From the NCBI GenBank assembly GCA_036262035.1, contig DATAJS010000001.1:216868-280867 (forward strand): 64,000 bases of DNA. The letters run 5' to 3'. This document shows, one piece after another, positions 17,288 to 24,828 of the stretch (positions are counted from its first letter, which is position 1; each line of letters begins with the position of its first letter). The notes below the pieces were generated by a model, which did not search any database, had not been told where the DNA came from, and saw nothing but the letters and a program-made list of their open reading frames with translations. The DNA is from Burkholderiales bacterium. GTDB lineage: Bacteria > Pseudomonadota > Gammaproteobacteria > Burkholderiales > SG8-41. Both the position numbers and the translations under genes were made by a program.

Positions 17288-17491
17288 TTGGACAAGTGGC
17301 GCTTCTATCAGGGGCTGCGCAACGAGTGGCGCTGGTACCACTTCGACGAGAGCGGCCAGGTCATCGCAGCATCCGATCAGGGCTTCAACGAGCTTCCGGC
17401 GTGCATGGCGAACGCGGCCGAACAGGGCTTCGACCAGAATCACAGTTACGCCGTGCAACTCCGCGACAGTGGCTCCATCGCCGCGCAGTAG
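17288..17491 (+). CDS. Small hypothetical protein, DUF1508-like pattern
   Basis: A 67-residue protein with the pattern DKWRFYQGLRNEWRWYHFDESGQVIAASDQGF-type (start W-R-F-Y, then W-R-W, then D-x-x-G-x-V-I-A-x-S), followed by PACMANAAEQGF. The repeated short strands ending in a G-F/C-M-x-N-A helix recall the YegP/DUF1508 unit. TTG at 17288 with GGGGG nearby is my preferred start. An ATG-initiated longer reading from 17180 would overlap the pepN promoter and lacks coding character. Divergent from pepN; function unknown. Confidence 0.5.
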   Translation: MDKWRFYQGLRNEWRWYHFDESGQVIAASDQGFNELPACMANAAEQGFDQNHSYAVQLRDSGSIAAQ

Positions 17492-17603
17492 TAGTTACAA
17501 CCTCACGCTCCCCCAGCGCCTCCAGCACACCGCGCCGTCCCGGACGCGTCCGCGTATGCGCAGGCGATCAGGGACCCATTTTGGCGTTGAGACCGCCTGA
17601 AGG

Positions 17604-17714
17604 TGGATTCCCGCCTGCGCGGGAATGACGACCGGGGCGCCTCTGCGGTCGAAACGTCTTTCGCTTTCCTTTGCGTCCTTTGCGTCCTTTGCGTCCTTTG
17701 CGTCCTTGGCGGTT
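17604..17714. repeat. dRS3-like palindrome and CGCAAAGGA arm (left flank of pseudogene)
   Basis: A canonical palindrome (TGGATTCCCGCCTGCGCGGG-AATGACG, 17604-17631) is followed by an arm of five tandem TTTGCGTCC-like units (about 17668-17714) in the orientation opposite to the arm at 18045. The two arms bracket the gene remnant at 17751-18027. Confidence 0.75.
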
Positions 17715-17750
17715 GATGATGCCGCTCCGGGCACCAGGCTGGGGAGAGCC

Positions 17751-18027
17751 ATGAAGATCAAGAGCGTCAGGGCAATCCCGATGTCCGACCCGGTGCCTAA
17801 GGAGCGCCAGCACCGCACCGATCTAGGCACCAAGGTGAAGAGCGACGCGACGCTGATCGTGGTCGAGACCGACAGCGGGCTCAAAGGCATCGGCGCCGCG
17901 CTCGGCAGCCCACCCGCGCCCCGACGGCACCGTCCATGCCCCCGACCGGCCGGGCCTGGGTTTTACGTTGCGCCCCGATGCGCTCGAGCGCTTCCGCTAC
18001 GTCGAGGGACCGGAGTATCGCTTCTGA
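17751..18027 (+). pseudogene. Remnant of an enolase-superfamily (mandelate racemase/muconate lactonizing type) gene
   Basis: The first 53 codons read MKIKSVRAIPMSDPVPKE and continue to TLIVVETDSGLKGIGAALG, the typical N-terminal capping strand of mandelate racemase-like enzymes (normally about 370-400 residues). After a junction near 17910 the frame shifts by one, and the other frame reads HPRPDGTVHAPDRPGLGF, then LRPDALERFRYVEGPEYRF and a stop at 18025-18027, which is the usual C-terminus of the same family. The middle, with all catalytic Lys/His/metal ligands (about 900 bp), is missing. So the gene has lost its core by internal deletion and cannot make an active enzyme. Confidence 0.8.
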
Positions 18028-18044
18028 CGAACGTCAAAAGCGAT

Positions 18045-18222
18045 TGACCGCCAAGGACGCAAAGGACGCAAAGGACGATCAAAGATCGTCATTCCCGCGC
18101 AGGCGGGAATCCATGTTCGAAACGTCGAAGTCAAAATGGATCCCCGATCGCTTCCGCGATCGCGGGTCGGGAATGGCGATGCGATGTTCCTCTGCGCGCC
18201 TCTGCGTGCTCTGCGGTTGAAA
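18045..18222. repeat. CGCAAAGGA arm, two palindromes and a TCTGCG arm (right flank of pseudogene)
   Basis: In order: an arm GACCGCCAAGGACGCAAAGG plus one more unit (18045-18079), a dRS3-like palindrome (18088-18114), a long palindrome of the GGATCCCCGATCGCTTCCGC type (18136-18179), and an arm CCTCTGCG-CGCCTCTGCGTGC-TCTGCGGTT (18188-18222) just before the propeller-protein stop codon. Nothing coding is seen in these 200 bp. Confidence 0.75.
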
Positions 18223-18235
18223 CGCCGTTAGAGAC

Positions 18236-19894
18236 TTAGTCCTGCGGCTCGACGCGGATGATCGACGCGCCGTGGTTGCTGCCGACCCAGAACGACACCG
18301 GGTTGGTCGAATTGTCGACCCACACGCGGCGGATGTTGACCGACGTGCGCGGCAGCAGGTATTCGACCGCCTGGCCGGACTGGGTGTTGAGCCGCACGAT
18401 GCGGTCGTTCAGCATCGAGCCCGTCCACGCCTCGCCGTTGCGGTCGATCGCCACGTCGTAAGGCTGCGTCCACGGCGAGGGCACCGCCCACTCCTTGAAC
18501 TGCTCGGTCCGGGTGTCGAACATCGCGATGCGGTTGCCGCGGTACTGGGCGAACCAGATGCGATCCTGCGTATCCATCATCCCGCGCCGCGGACCCGACG
18601 ACTTCGTCGGCGTCGAATAGAGCTTCACTTCGCCGGTCTTCGCGTCGATGCGGCCGATGGTCTCGCGGCCGATGTCGGTGAACCAGCCGTTGTTCTTCGA
18701 ATCCGAGATGACGTCGTAGATGTTGTGCCCGACCGGCGCGGCCTTGTAGGGCTCCCACGTTTCCCATTGACCCGTCCTGAGGTCGATGCGGTGCACGCCT
18801 GCGAAGCCGTTGTTCTGCGCCCAGATCTTGCCGTCGACGCCCATGTTCATCGGGCTGGTCATGTTGATCTGGGTGTTCGGGCGGTTCCACTGCGGCGGCG
18901 CCACCCACGTTTCGAGCTTGCCCGACTTCAGGTCGTACTTGCCGATCGCCGCCTGGTACATCATGCCCAGCCAGATGTTGCCGTCGCGGTCGAAGCGCGC
19001 GGAGAGCGAGCCGTTCGGCGAGCCTTTCTTCAGCTCGGGCAACGCGATCTCTACGACTTTTCCAGTCTTGGGATCGAGCGTTCCGATCTTCTGGTCGCCG
19101 AAGTCGCAGTACCACGCGATGCCGTTCGCGTCCACGATGACGTCGTGCGGCTGTATCGTCGGACGCGGGAGGTCCCACTCGGTGATGACGACCCGCGTGC
19201 CTCGGCCGCTCGGGCGCGGCAGGGTCTTCAGCTCGTAAGTCCAGCCGTTGCCGCCTTTGGCGCTCTGGTTGATCGTCGAGAAGTATTCCGCCTGTGCGCG
19301 CTGCAGCTTCTCGCGGTCCTCGCCGACGAGATCGGTGTCGCGGCCGGTCAGCCGCTTCTGCGGCCGGATGTACGTGCTCTGGTTGGCATACGTGCCCATG
19401 CGCTTGATCGTGTCGACGAAGCCGTCGGCGTTGTGAGCGGACATGGTGATGCGGTTGAGGGTGTGGCAGCCGACGCACGACAGGAGCGGACGCTTCTGCT
19501 CGGCGGTGCCCGGCGCGCTGTACAGCCATTCGCCGTTCGAAAGCTGCGCGGCGAGGTTCCGGGTCTTGACCAGCTTGAGATCGGCCGACGCCGCGCTCTT
19601 GCCGGTCACGTCGGCCGTCGCTTGCGCCGGCAGGTCATAGCCGGCCGCGCGTATGCCGATGGTGTACTTGCCCGGCTCGAGATATTTCGCCGGAAACTCG
19701 TAACGGCCGCTGGCGTCGGTGACGACGGTCACCGTCCTGTTCGAGTCGGCCTTTTTCGCGTTGACGAGCACGCCCTCCATCGCGCCCTCTTCGGCGGACG
19801 AGACGGTGCCCGCGAGAGCGACAGGATCTTGGGCGGCGTAGGCGTGGGATGCGAGGAGCAGGGCGGCAGCGGGCAGCAGCGAACGCGCGAGCAT
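18236..19894 (-). CDS. Exported beta-propeller (streptogramin-lyase-like) protein with CnaB-type domain and haem c motif
   Basis: A 552-residue protein. Signal peptide to about residue 20, then a carboxypeptidase-regulatory/CnaB-like beta domain (LAGTVSSAEEGAMEGVLVNA to about 110). One CxxCH site follows (C140-V-G-C143-H144), with the downstream MSAHNADGF region. From about 235 come repeated propeller blades with signatures IQPHDVIVDANGIAWYCDFG, GKIWAQNNGFAGVHRIDL and NGEAWTGSMLNDRIVRL. The blades resemble virginiamycin B lyase, but the signal peptide and haem site point to a periplasmic sensor, scaffold or electron-transfer protein rather than an antibiotic lyase. A single gene with repeats on both sides. 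Confidence 0.85.
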   Translation of the reverse strand: MLARSLLPAAALLLASHAYAAQDPVALAGTVSSAEEGAMEGVLVNAKKADSNRTVTVVTDASGRYEFPAKYLEPGKYTIGIRAAGYDLPAQATADVTGKSAASADLKLVKTRNLAAQLSNGEWLYSAPGTAEQKRPLLSCVGCHTLNRITMSAHNADGFVDTIKRMGTYANQSTYIRPQKRLTGRDTDLVGEDREKLQRAQAEYFSTINQSAKGGNGWTYELKTLPRPSGRGTRVVITEWDLPRPTIQPHDVIVDANGIAWYCDFGDQKIGTLDPKTGKVVEIALPELKKGSPNGSLSARFDRDGNIWLGMMYQAAIGKYDLKSGKLETWVAPPQWNRPNTQINMTSPMNMGVDGKIWAQNNGFAGVHRIDLRTGQWETWEPYKAAPVGHNIYDVISDSKNNGWFTDIGRETIGRIDAKTGEVKLYSTPTKSSGPRRGMMDTQDRIWFAQYRGNRIAMFDTRTEQFKEWAVPSPWTQPYDVAIDRNGEAWTGSMLNDRIVRLNTQSGQAVEYLLPRTSVNIRRVWVDNSTNPVSFWVGSNHGASIIRVEPQD

Positions 19895-20019
19895 CGGGTT
19901 CCCTCCTTGTGTGTGCTGAGCTCCCGTGCTCCTGCTCTGCCGGCAGGTCGGTCACGCTCGCGGTAGGCTACACCTGGTCTGCGTGCAGCGGGAAGCCCTG
20001 AAAAACGTCAAAGGCGTTA

Positions 20020-20184
20020 TTTACCGCAGAGGACGCGGAGGAAAGGCAAAGATGTCATCGCGAGGCGCGAAGCGCCGTGGCGATCTCGTGACGCACGGGC
20101 TTCCGTTCGCAACGGGATTGCTTCGTCGCGTTGCTCCTCGCAATGACAAACGAGGGTTTCCTCTGCGTCCTCTGCGGTTCAATT
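20020..20184. repeat. Nested inverted repeats
   Basis: The 341-bp gap 19895-20236 holds no gene I can support. An outer pair (TTTACCGCAGAGGACGCGGA at about 20020 and CCTCTGCGTCCTCTGCGGTT at about 20159-20180) encloses an inner element of the GTCATCGCGAGG ... CCTCGCAATGAC kind (about 20054-20147), itself an inverted repeat with the sequence GTGACGCACGGGC in the middle. The inner kind recurs at 35278, 43304, 55787 and 62167. Confidence 0.75.
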
Positions 20185-20190
20185 CGCCTT

Positions 20191-20218
20191 AAAAAAACCC
20201 CGCCTAAGCGGGGCTTTT
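20191..20218. terminator. Rho-independent terminator
   Basis: CCCCGC, a CTAA loop and GCGGGG, with seven A before and four T after. Read on the minus strand it ends in a seven-U run, just 19 bp after the stop of the gene at 20237, so it is that gene's terminator. It could work weakly the other way for the propeller gene region. Confidence 0.85.
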
Positions 20219-20236
20219 CGTCACTTCATCACCGCG

Positions 20237-20743
20237 TCACTTCCCGTCCTTGTCCCAATCGCCGGGCATCGCGCGCTCGACGCGGTCCCACGCTGCGCGC
20301 GCGGCGTGCTTGCCGTGCTCCCAGCCCAGGCGCGACTTGCCGCGCACGCCTTCCCAGCGCTTGCCCATGTCGGACTCGACGTCTTCCCAGCGGCGGCCCT
20401 TGTGCTCCACGCGCGATTCCCAGCCCATGCGATACGCCGGCCCGTAGTCGTCGTAGCTCATGCCGCTCTGGTAATACGGCTGGGTCTGGAAGTTGTCCCG
20501 CCAATACGTATCTTCGATCGTCGGGTCGAAATGCTCCGCGACCGCCTTGCCGGCGAGGCCGCCGGCGATCGCACCGGCAGCGCTGCCGACGAGCGTGCCG
20601 ACGGGGCCGGCAGCCACCGTGCCTGCGGCCGCGCCCGCGGCCATGCCGCCGACCGCCGCGCCTACACCGGTGCCGACGGGGTGCGCGCCCGGCGCGCCGG
20701 TGATCGGATCGCGATTCGCATCGGGTTGTCTGGTCTTGGCCAT
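20237..20743 (-). CDS. Glycine-zipper hypothetical protein
   Basis: A 168-residue protein with a long Gly/Ala zipper (VGTGVGAAVGGMAAGAAAGT, then VAAGPVGTLVGSAAGAIAGG, about 23-65) that could insert into or associate with a membrane. A polar, aromatic-rich C-terminal part follows, with repeated W (DTYWRDNFQ, YRMGWESR, RRWEDVE, KRWEGVRG, LGWEHGK). No signal peptide. Proteins of this layout are often called stress-response or outer-membrane-associated in betaproteobacteria, but no function is established. Well-formed terminator downstream. Confidence 0.75.
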   Translation of the reverse strand: MAKTRQPDANRDPITGAPGAHPVGTGVGAAVGGMAAGAAAGTVAAGPVGTLVGSAAGAIAGGLAGKAVAEHFDPTIEDTYWRDNFQTQPYYQSGMSYDDYGPAYRMGWESRVEHKGRRWEDVESDMGKRWEGVRGKSRLGWEHGKHAARAAWDRVERAMPGDWDKDGK

Positions 20744-20828
20744 CTGGTTCTCTCCTGGAGTTGAACGACCTAGAATTCAGGCAACGCACGTGCCGCTGCG
20801 CGAACGCTTTTTGCACGGGTCACCGGAC

Positions 20829-21269
20829 ATGCTGCGAACCTTTCTCATCGTCGTGGTGTCGGCGCTGACCACGTGCGGCGCCGCGCAAGCGCAAAGCGGG
20901 CGCCGCGAGCTTCAGTTGCGCCAGCAGCAGGACGCGCTCAACCTGAATCTCCAGCAGAGCATGCGTTCGCGCCGCTACGATCTGCCGCCTTCCGACCAGC
21001 GCCGGCTCGATCAGCTCGACCTCGATCAGCGCCTGCGGCAGCAGCAGCTCGAGCAGCACCAGATCAATCGCGACGAGCGCCTGCGCCGTGAGGCGGAAGC
21101 GCTGCCGCCGGGCGTGGGAGACGCGCACCTGCGCGCGCAGCGCGAGGTCTTCAACCAGGAGCGCGCGCTGCAACTCCAGCAGTTCGAGATGGAGCGCCAG
21201 CGCGCCGCTCAGTCCATTCCCCGCGAGCCGCTGCAGACGCCCGCGGGCGGCACGCTGCGGCTGCCGTGA
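20829..21269 (+). CDS. Secreted Gln/Arg-rich coiled-coil protein
   Basis: A 146-residue protein with a signal peptide (LRTFLIVVVSALTTCGAAQA, cut near residue 22) followed by a highly charged helical region with many Gln, Arg and Leu (QLRQQQDALNLNLQQSM, then LDLDQRLRQQQLEQHQINRD), which should form a coiled coil. I do not recognise a family; small periplasmic chaperone-like or structural roles are possible. Its stop overlaps the GTG start of the next gene by the sequence GTGA, so the two are translationally coupled. Confidence 0.7.
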   Translation: MLRTFLIVVVSALTTCGAAQAQSGRRELQLRQQQDALNLNLQQSMRSRRYDLPPSDQRRLDQLDLDQRLRQQQLEQHQINRDERLRREAEALPPGVGDAHLRAQREVFNQERALQLQQFEMERQRAAQSIPREPLQTPAGGTLRLP

Positions 21270-21991
21270 ATCCCGGAGGCATCGTGGTCGACTTCTTCGC
21301 GTTCCTCGCCTCGATCGCGATGCTCGTCGCGTATCAGCTCTATCTCCGCAAGCGGCAGCAGCGCGACCCGCTCTACACCGTGCACGCGGTCAACGTCGTC
21401 GCGCGCAATTCGTGGGTCGACATGGTGATGTCGAGCGAGAAGCCCGACGTGCTCGCGGTGCAGACGCTGCGCAACTCGGTGATGGCCTCGAGCTTCATGG
21501 CCTCGACGGCGATCCTGCTGCTCGTGGGCGCGCTTACGCTCTCCGGCTCGGCGGAGAACAACTCGGGGATACTCCACGCGCTCAACGTCGGCGGCGCGAC
21601 CGGCGCCGAGATCACCGCGGTCAAAGTCGTTGCGCTGCTGCTCGACTTCTTCGTCGCGTTCTTCTGCTTCTCGATGGCGGTGCGCTTCTACAACCACGTC
21701 GGCTACATGATCAGCATTCCCCCGGGCCGTGCGGTCAACGCCGCGTCGCCCGGACTCGTCGCCGCGTATCTGAACCGCGCCGGGTTCTTCTATCTCGTCG
21801 GCCTGCGCTCGTTCTTCTACTCGGTGCCGCTCGTCTTCTGGATGTTCGGCCCGCATTTCATGCTGCTCGCGACGCTCGCGCTCATCGCGGCGCTCTTCCC
21901 GCTCGACCGCGCGCCGCGCTCGTCGGTGCGCCAGGGCGAGCCGCTGCGGCAGGTGGTGGCGGCTACGCGGATCGAGCCCAAGGACCGCTGA
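21266..21991 (+). CDS. DUF599 family membrane protein
   Basis: A 241-residue inner-membrane protein with four clear hydrophobic segments (near 8-24, 73-93, 115-140 and 180-205). The DUF599 features are seen in the N-terminal DFFAFLASIAMLVAYQLY region, the RNSVMASSFMASTAILLLVG helix and the RFYNHVGYMISIP loop. Family function is unknown. The GTG start overlaps the upstream stop, so it is expressed together with the secreted coiled-coil protein. No motif for transport or catalysis is visible. Confidence 0.82.
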   Translation: MNPGGIVVDFFAFLASIAMLVAYQLYLRKRQQRDPLYTVHAVNVVARNSWVDMVMSSEKPDVLAVQTLRNSVMASSFMASTAILLLVGALTLSGSAENNSGILHALNVGGATGAEITAVKVVALLLDFFVAFFCFSMAVRFYNHVGYMISIPPGRAVNAASPGLVAAYLNRAGFFYLVGLRSFFYSVPLVFWMFGPHFMLLATLALIAALFPLDRAPRSSVRQGEPLRQVVAATRIEPKDR

Positions 21992-22175
21992 GGCTCGTTA
22001 CCGGACACACCATCTGGTGCTCGTCGTGGAGCTCGCCTGCGACGAGAAGAAATCCCCGCTCGGTGCCGTAGGTTCGGAACTCCATGCTCTCGTAGAGCGC
22101 GATCGCCTGCAGAAGCGCTCTTACCTGCATGGGCAACATGCTACCCTCGCGCCGTCCACCGCACCGGAGCTTTCG

Positions 22176-22997
22176 ATGACTTCCCGCCGCATCGACCTCG
22201 ATGACATGCGCATCCATTACCTCGAATGGGGCGATGCGGGCGCCCCGCCGCTCGTGCTGCTGCACGGCATCGCGCGCTGCGCACACGCGTTCGATCATCT
22301 CGCGCCGCATTTCGCGGACCGCTACCGCGTGCTTTCGATCGATCTGCGCGGCCACGGCGATTCGGGCCGGGACGCGGGCGGCAACTACCTGGTCGAGGAT
22401 TACGTCCGCGACGTCGAAGGATTGATCGACAGGCTCGGTCTGAAAGACGTGGTGCTGTGGGGCACCTCGACCGGCGGGCGCGTCGCGCAGATGATCGCCG
22501 GGCGCCGTCCAGAGCTCGTGCGCGCGGTCATCGTCGAGGACGTCGGCCCGGAGCGGCCGAAGGAGATCTCCAACCGCCGCGCCAACCGCATGGGCCTCGA
22601 AGAGAACGGCTGGGCCTCGCGCGAAGAGCTGCTCGCGAAAGTGCGTACCGACAATCCGCGCTGGCTGGAGTCGGTCGCGCGCAATCTCGTCGAGCACGCG
22701 GCGCGCGAGCGCGAGGACGGCCGCGTGGTGTGGAAGCGCGACCCGGCGATCCTCAAAGGCTTCGTGCCGACCGAGCTCTGGGACACGGTGAAGAAGATCC
22801 GCGCGCCGATCGTCTACATCCTCGGCGGCGCGAGCACCATCGTGCCGCAACACACGCAGGACGAGCTGAAGGCGGCGCTGCCGCAGGTCGAGATCGTGAC
22901 GATGCCGGGGCTCGGCCATTACCCCAGCGACGAGGACCCGGCGGGCTTTCTCGAGATCGTCGACGAGTTTCTCGCGCGTCAAAATCAAAAGCATTAA
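22176..22997 (+). CDS. Alpha/beta hydrolase
   Basis: A 273-residue hydrolase. The oxyanion region is VLLHGIARCAHAFDHL, the strand-turn LSIDLRGHGDSG follows, the nucleophile elbow is LWGTSTGGRVAQMI (Ser about 103), and the catalytic His is in MPGLGHYPSDEDPAGF. The acid is probably the Asp/Glu of the cap-following strand. Many such enzymes hydrolyse esters or carbon-carbon bonds (meta-cleavage products), but the substrate is not told by context. The ATG at 22176 is used because the hydrolase fold starts there; upstream in-frame sequence is antisense-like. Two genes on it is followed by a drug exporter. Confidence 0.88.
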   Translation: MTSRRIDLDDMRIHYLEWGDAGAPPLVLLHGIARCAHAFDHLAPHFADRYRVLSIDLRGHGDSGRDAGGNYLVEDYVRDVEGLIDRLGLKDVVLWGTSTGGRVAQMIAGRRPELVRAVIVEDVGPERPKEISNRRANRMGLEENGWASREELLAKVRTDNPRWLESVARNLVEHAAREREDGRVVWKRDPAILKGFVPTELWDTVKKIRAPIVYILGGASTIVPQHTQDELKAALPQVEIVTMPGLGHYPSDEDPAGFLEIVDEFLARQNQKH

Positions 22998-23145
22998 CAC
23001 GGAGGGCACGGAGGAACACGGAGGGCACGGAGGGAAGCAACGGGTTGTCGAGCACGACGGCGCGATGCGTAGCGACCGACTTGCCTCGGTTTTCCTCCGT
23101 GTTCCTCCGTGCCCTCCGTGTCCTCCGTGTCGAAGCTTTTGATCT
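22995..23145. repeat. Long inverted repeat with tandem ACGGAGG units
   Basis: The left arm (22997-23037) has AACACGGAGGGCACGGAGG repeated twice. The right arm (about 23093-23140) is the complement (CCTCCGTGTTCCTCCGTGCC, then CTCCGTG twice). A spacer of about 55 bp contains GCGATGCGTAGCGACCGAC. It sits between the hydrolase and the MFS gene. A near-copy, with a related spacer, is at 24673-24817. Confidence 0.8.
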
Positions 23146-23191
23146 TGCAGGCTGCGTTACCGGCACGGGGCTTGTATCCTTCGCCTTCCTT

Positions 23192-24664
23192 ATGAACAAG
23201 CCCGAGCCCGTAGCCGCCGCCTCGACGCGCAAACGCGCGCCCGGCGGCGTCACGCGCGAGGAATTCCTCAACATCTTCGTCGCGGTCTTCCTGCCGATGC
23301 TGATGGCGGCGGTCGACCAGACGCTGCTCGCGACCGCGACGCCGGCGATCGCGGCGAGCCTCGGCGGCTTGCGCGACAGCTCGTGGATCGCGGTGGCGTA
23401 CCTGCTTGCCGCGGCGACGATCGTGCCGGTGTACGGACGGCTCGGCGACCAGCTCGGCAAGCGCGAGATGCTGCTGTGGGCGCTCGGCGTCTTCGCGCTG
23501 GGGTCGATCGCGTGCGCGTCGGCGCAGACCATGCCGCAGCTCGTCGCGGCGCGCGTGGTGCAGGGACTCGGCGGCGGCGGGCTGATGATGCTGTCGCACG
23601 CGCTGATCGGCGAGCTGATCCCGCCGGTGGAGCGCGTGAAGTTCCAGGGTTACTTCGCGCTCATGTTCGCGACCGCGAGCATGGGCGGCCCGGTCATCGG
23701 CGGCGTCGTGGTGAGCCACGTGAGCTGGCGATGGCTCTTCGTCGCGAACATCCCGCTCGCCGCGTTCGCCGCGTGGCGCCTGAGCAAGCTGCCGCCGGGC
23801 GAGAAGCATCCGCGCAAGGCCGGCGGCACCGACATCCCCGGACACATCTTCTTCGCGGTCGGCTGCGTGAGCCTGCTGTTCTGGCTCACCTCCGGCGGTC
23901 ATCGCTTCGCGTGGTCGTCGGCGCCGAGCTTCGGCCTCGCGGCGACCGCGATCGCGTCCCTCGCAGCGCTCGTCCGGCACGAGCGCCGCCATCCGGCGCC
24001 GTTCTTTCCGGTCGAGCTCTTCCGGATCAGGACGATCAGGCTGTCGGCTATCCTCGTGACGATCTTCGCCGCGTGCATGTTCTCGGTGATCTTCTTCCTG
24101 CCGATCTACCTTCAGCTCGGCCACCGCATGAGCGCTCAGGCTTCCGGCCTTCTGCTCTTGCCGGTGACGGCCGGGCAGGTGACCGCCGCGATGCTTGCGG
24201 CGCGCGTCATGCGCCGCAGCGGCAAAGGTCATGCGATACCCGTCGCGGGGATGTCGTGCACGAGCATGGGACTGCTGCTGCTCGGACTGCTGCCGCCGAG
24301 CGTGCCGCTGATCGTCGTGCTGGGTTTCATCACGGGGCTGGGGCTCGGCAGCGTGATGCCGGTGAACCAGGTGGTGGTGCAGACGGTCGCGGGCCGCGAC
24401 AAGCTCGCCGCGGCGTCGGCGACGTCGTCGCTCTCGCGCTCGACCGGAGGCGCCGCGGGCGCGGCGCTATTCGGCGCGCTGGTGTTCGCGATGATCCCGA
24501 ACGTCGACCGCCATTCGCTGCTCCAGCAGGCGGACGCGCTCGACATGCATCAGGTGATCACCGCGTTCCACCGCGCGTTCCTCGTCGCGTCGGTGGTCGC
24601 AGCGCTCGGCGCATTCACCGCGTGGCGGATTCCCAAGATGACGCTTTGGGAAACTAAAAGCTAA
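23192..24664 (+). CDS. DHA2 family (EmrB/QacA-type) multidrug MFS transporter
   Basis: A 490-residue, 14-helix proton-driven exporter of the drug:H+ antiporter 2 family in the inner membrane. Family signatures: VAVFLPMLMAAVDQTLLATATP in helix 1 (written in part as AAVDQTLLATATPAI), motif A as VYGRLGDQLGKRE (about 85-97), motif C as GLGGGGLMML and MGGPVIGG near helix 5. The C-terminal cytosolic tail is short. No EmrA-like partner lies next to it. The ATG at 23192 is the first plausible start; further upstream the frame runs through the repeat and the hydrolase gene. Confidence 0.9.
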   Translation: MNKPEPVAAASTRKRAPGGVTREEFLNIFVAVFLPMLMAAVDQTLLATATPAIAASLGGLRDSSWIAVAYLLAAATIVPVYGRLGDQLGKREMLLWALGVFALGSIACASAQTMPQLVAARVVQGLGGGGLMMLSHALIGELIPPVERVKFQGYFALMFATASMGGPVIGGVVVSHVSWRWLFVANIPLAAFAAWRLSKLPPGEKHPRKAGGTDIPGHIFFAVGCVSLLFWLTSGGHRFAWSSAPSFGLAATAIASLAALVRHERRHPAPFFPVELFRIRTIRLSAILVTIFAACMFSVIFFLPIYLQLGHRMSAQASGLLLLPVTAGQVTAAMLAARVMRRSGKGHAIPVAGMSCTSMGLLLLGLLPPSVPLIVVLGFITGLGLGSVMPVNQVVVQTVAGRDKLAAASATSSLSRSTGGAAGAALFGALVFAMIPNVDRHSLLQQADALDMHQVITAFHRAFLVASVVAALGAFTAWRIPKMTLWETKS

Positions 24665-24672
24665 AGGTCCAA

Positions 24673-24817
24673 AGCTTTAACACGGAGGGCACGGAGGAAC
24701 ACGGAGGACACGGAGGAATGCAGCGGGTGGACAGCATGAGAGGACAAGGCATGGCGACCGATGCGTCTTCCTCCGTGCCCTCCGTGGACCACCGTGTCCT
24801 CCGTGTTGATGCTTCTT
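24673..24817. repeat. Long inverted repeat with tandem ACGGAGG units, second copy
   Basis: TTAACACGGAGGGCACGGAG with one further unit (24676-24717) and CCTCCGTGCCCTCCGTGG with ACCGTGTCCTCCGTGTTGA (24770-24806) form the arms. The middle has GGCGACCGATGCGT, similar to the middle of the copy at 22995. It lies between the convergent exporter and hydroxyacid oxidase genes. Confidence 0.8.
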
Positions 24818-24828
24818 GCTTTTGGTTT

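Noticed and set aside
18236..19894. Calling the propeller protein a virginiamycin B lyase (antibiotic resistance)
   Set aside because: Signal peptide, extra N-terminal domain and haem c motif are not found in true lyases; only the propeller repeats are shared.
22995..24817. Tandem ACGGAGG units considered as a CRISPR array
   Set aside because: Units are only about 9 bp with no unique spacers between them, occur as opposing arms, and no cas genes are near.
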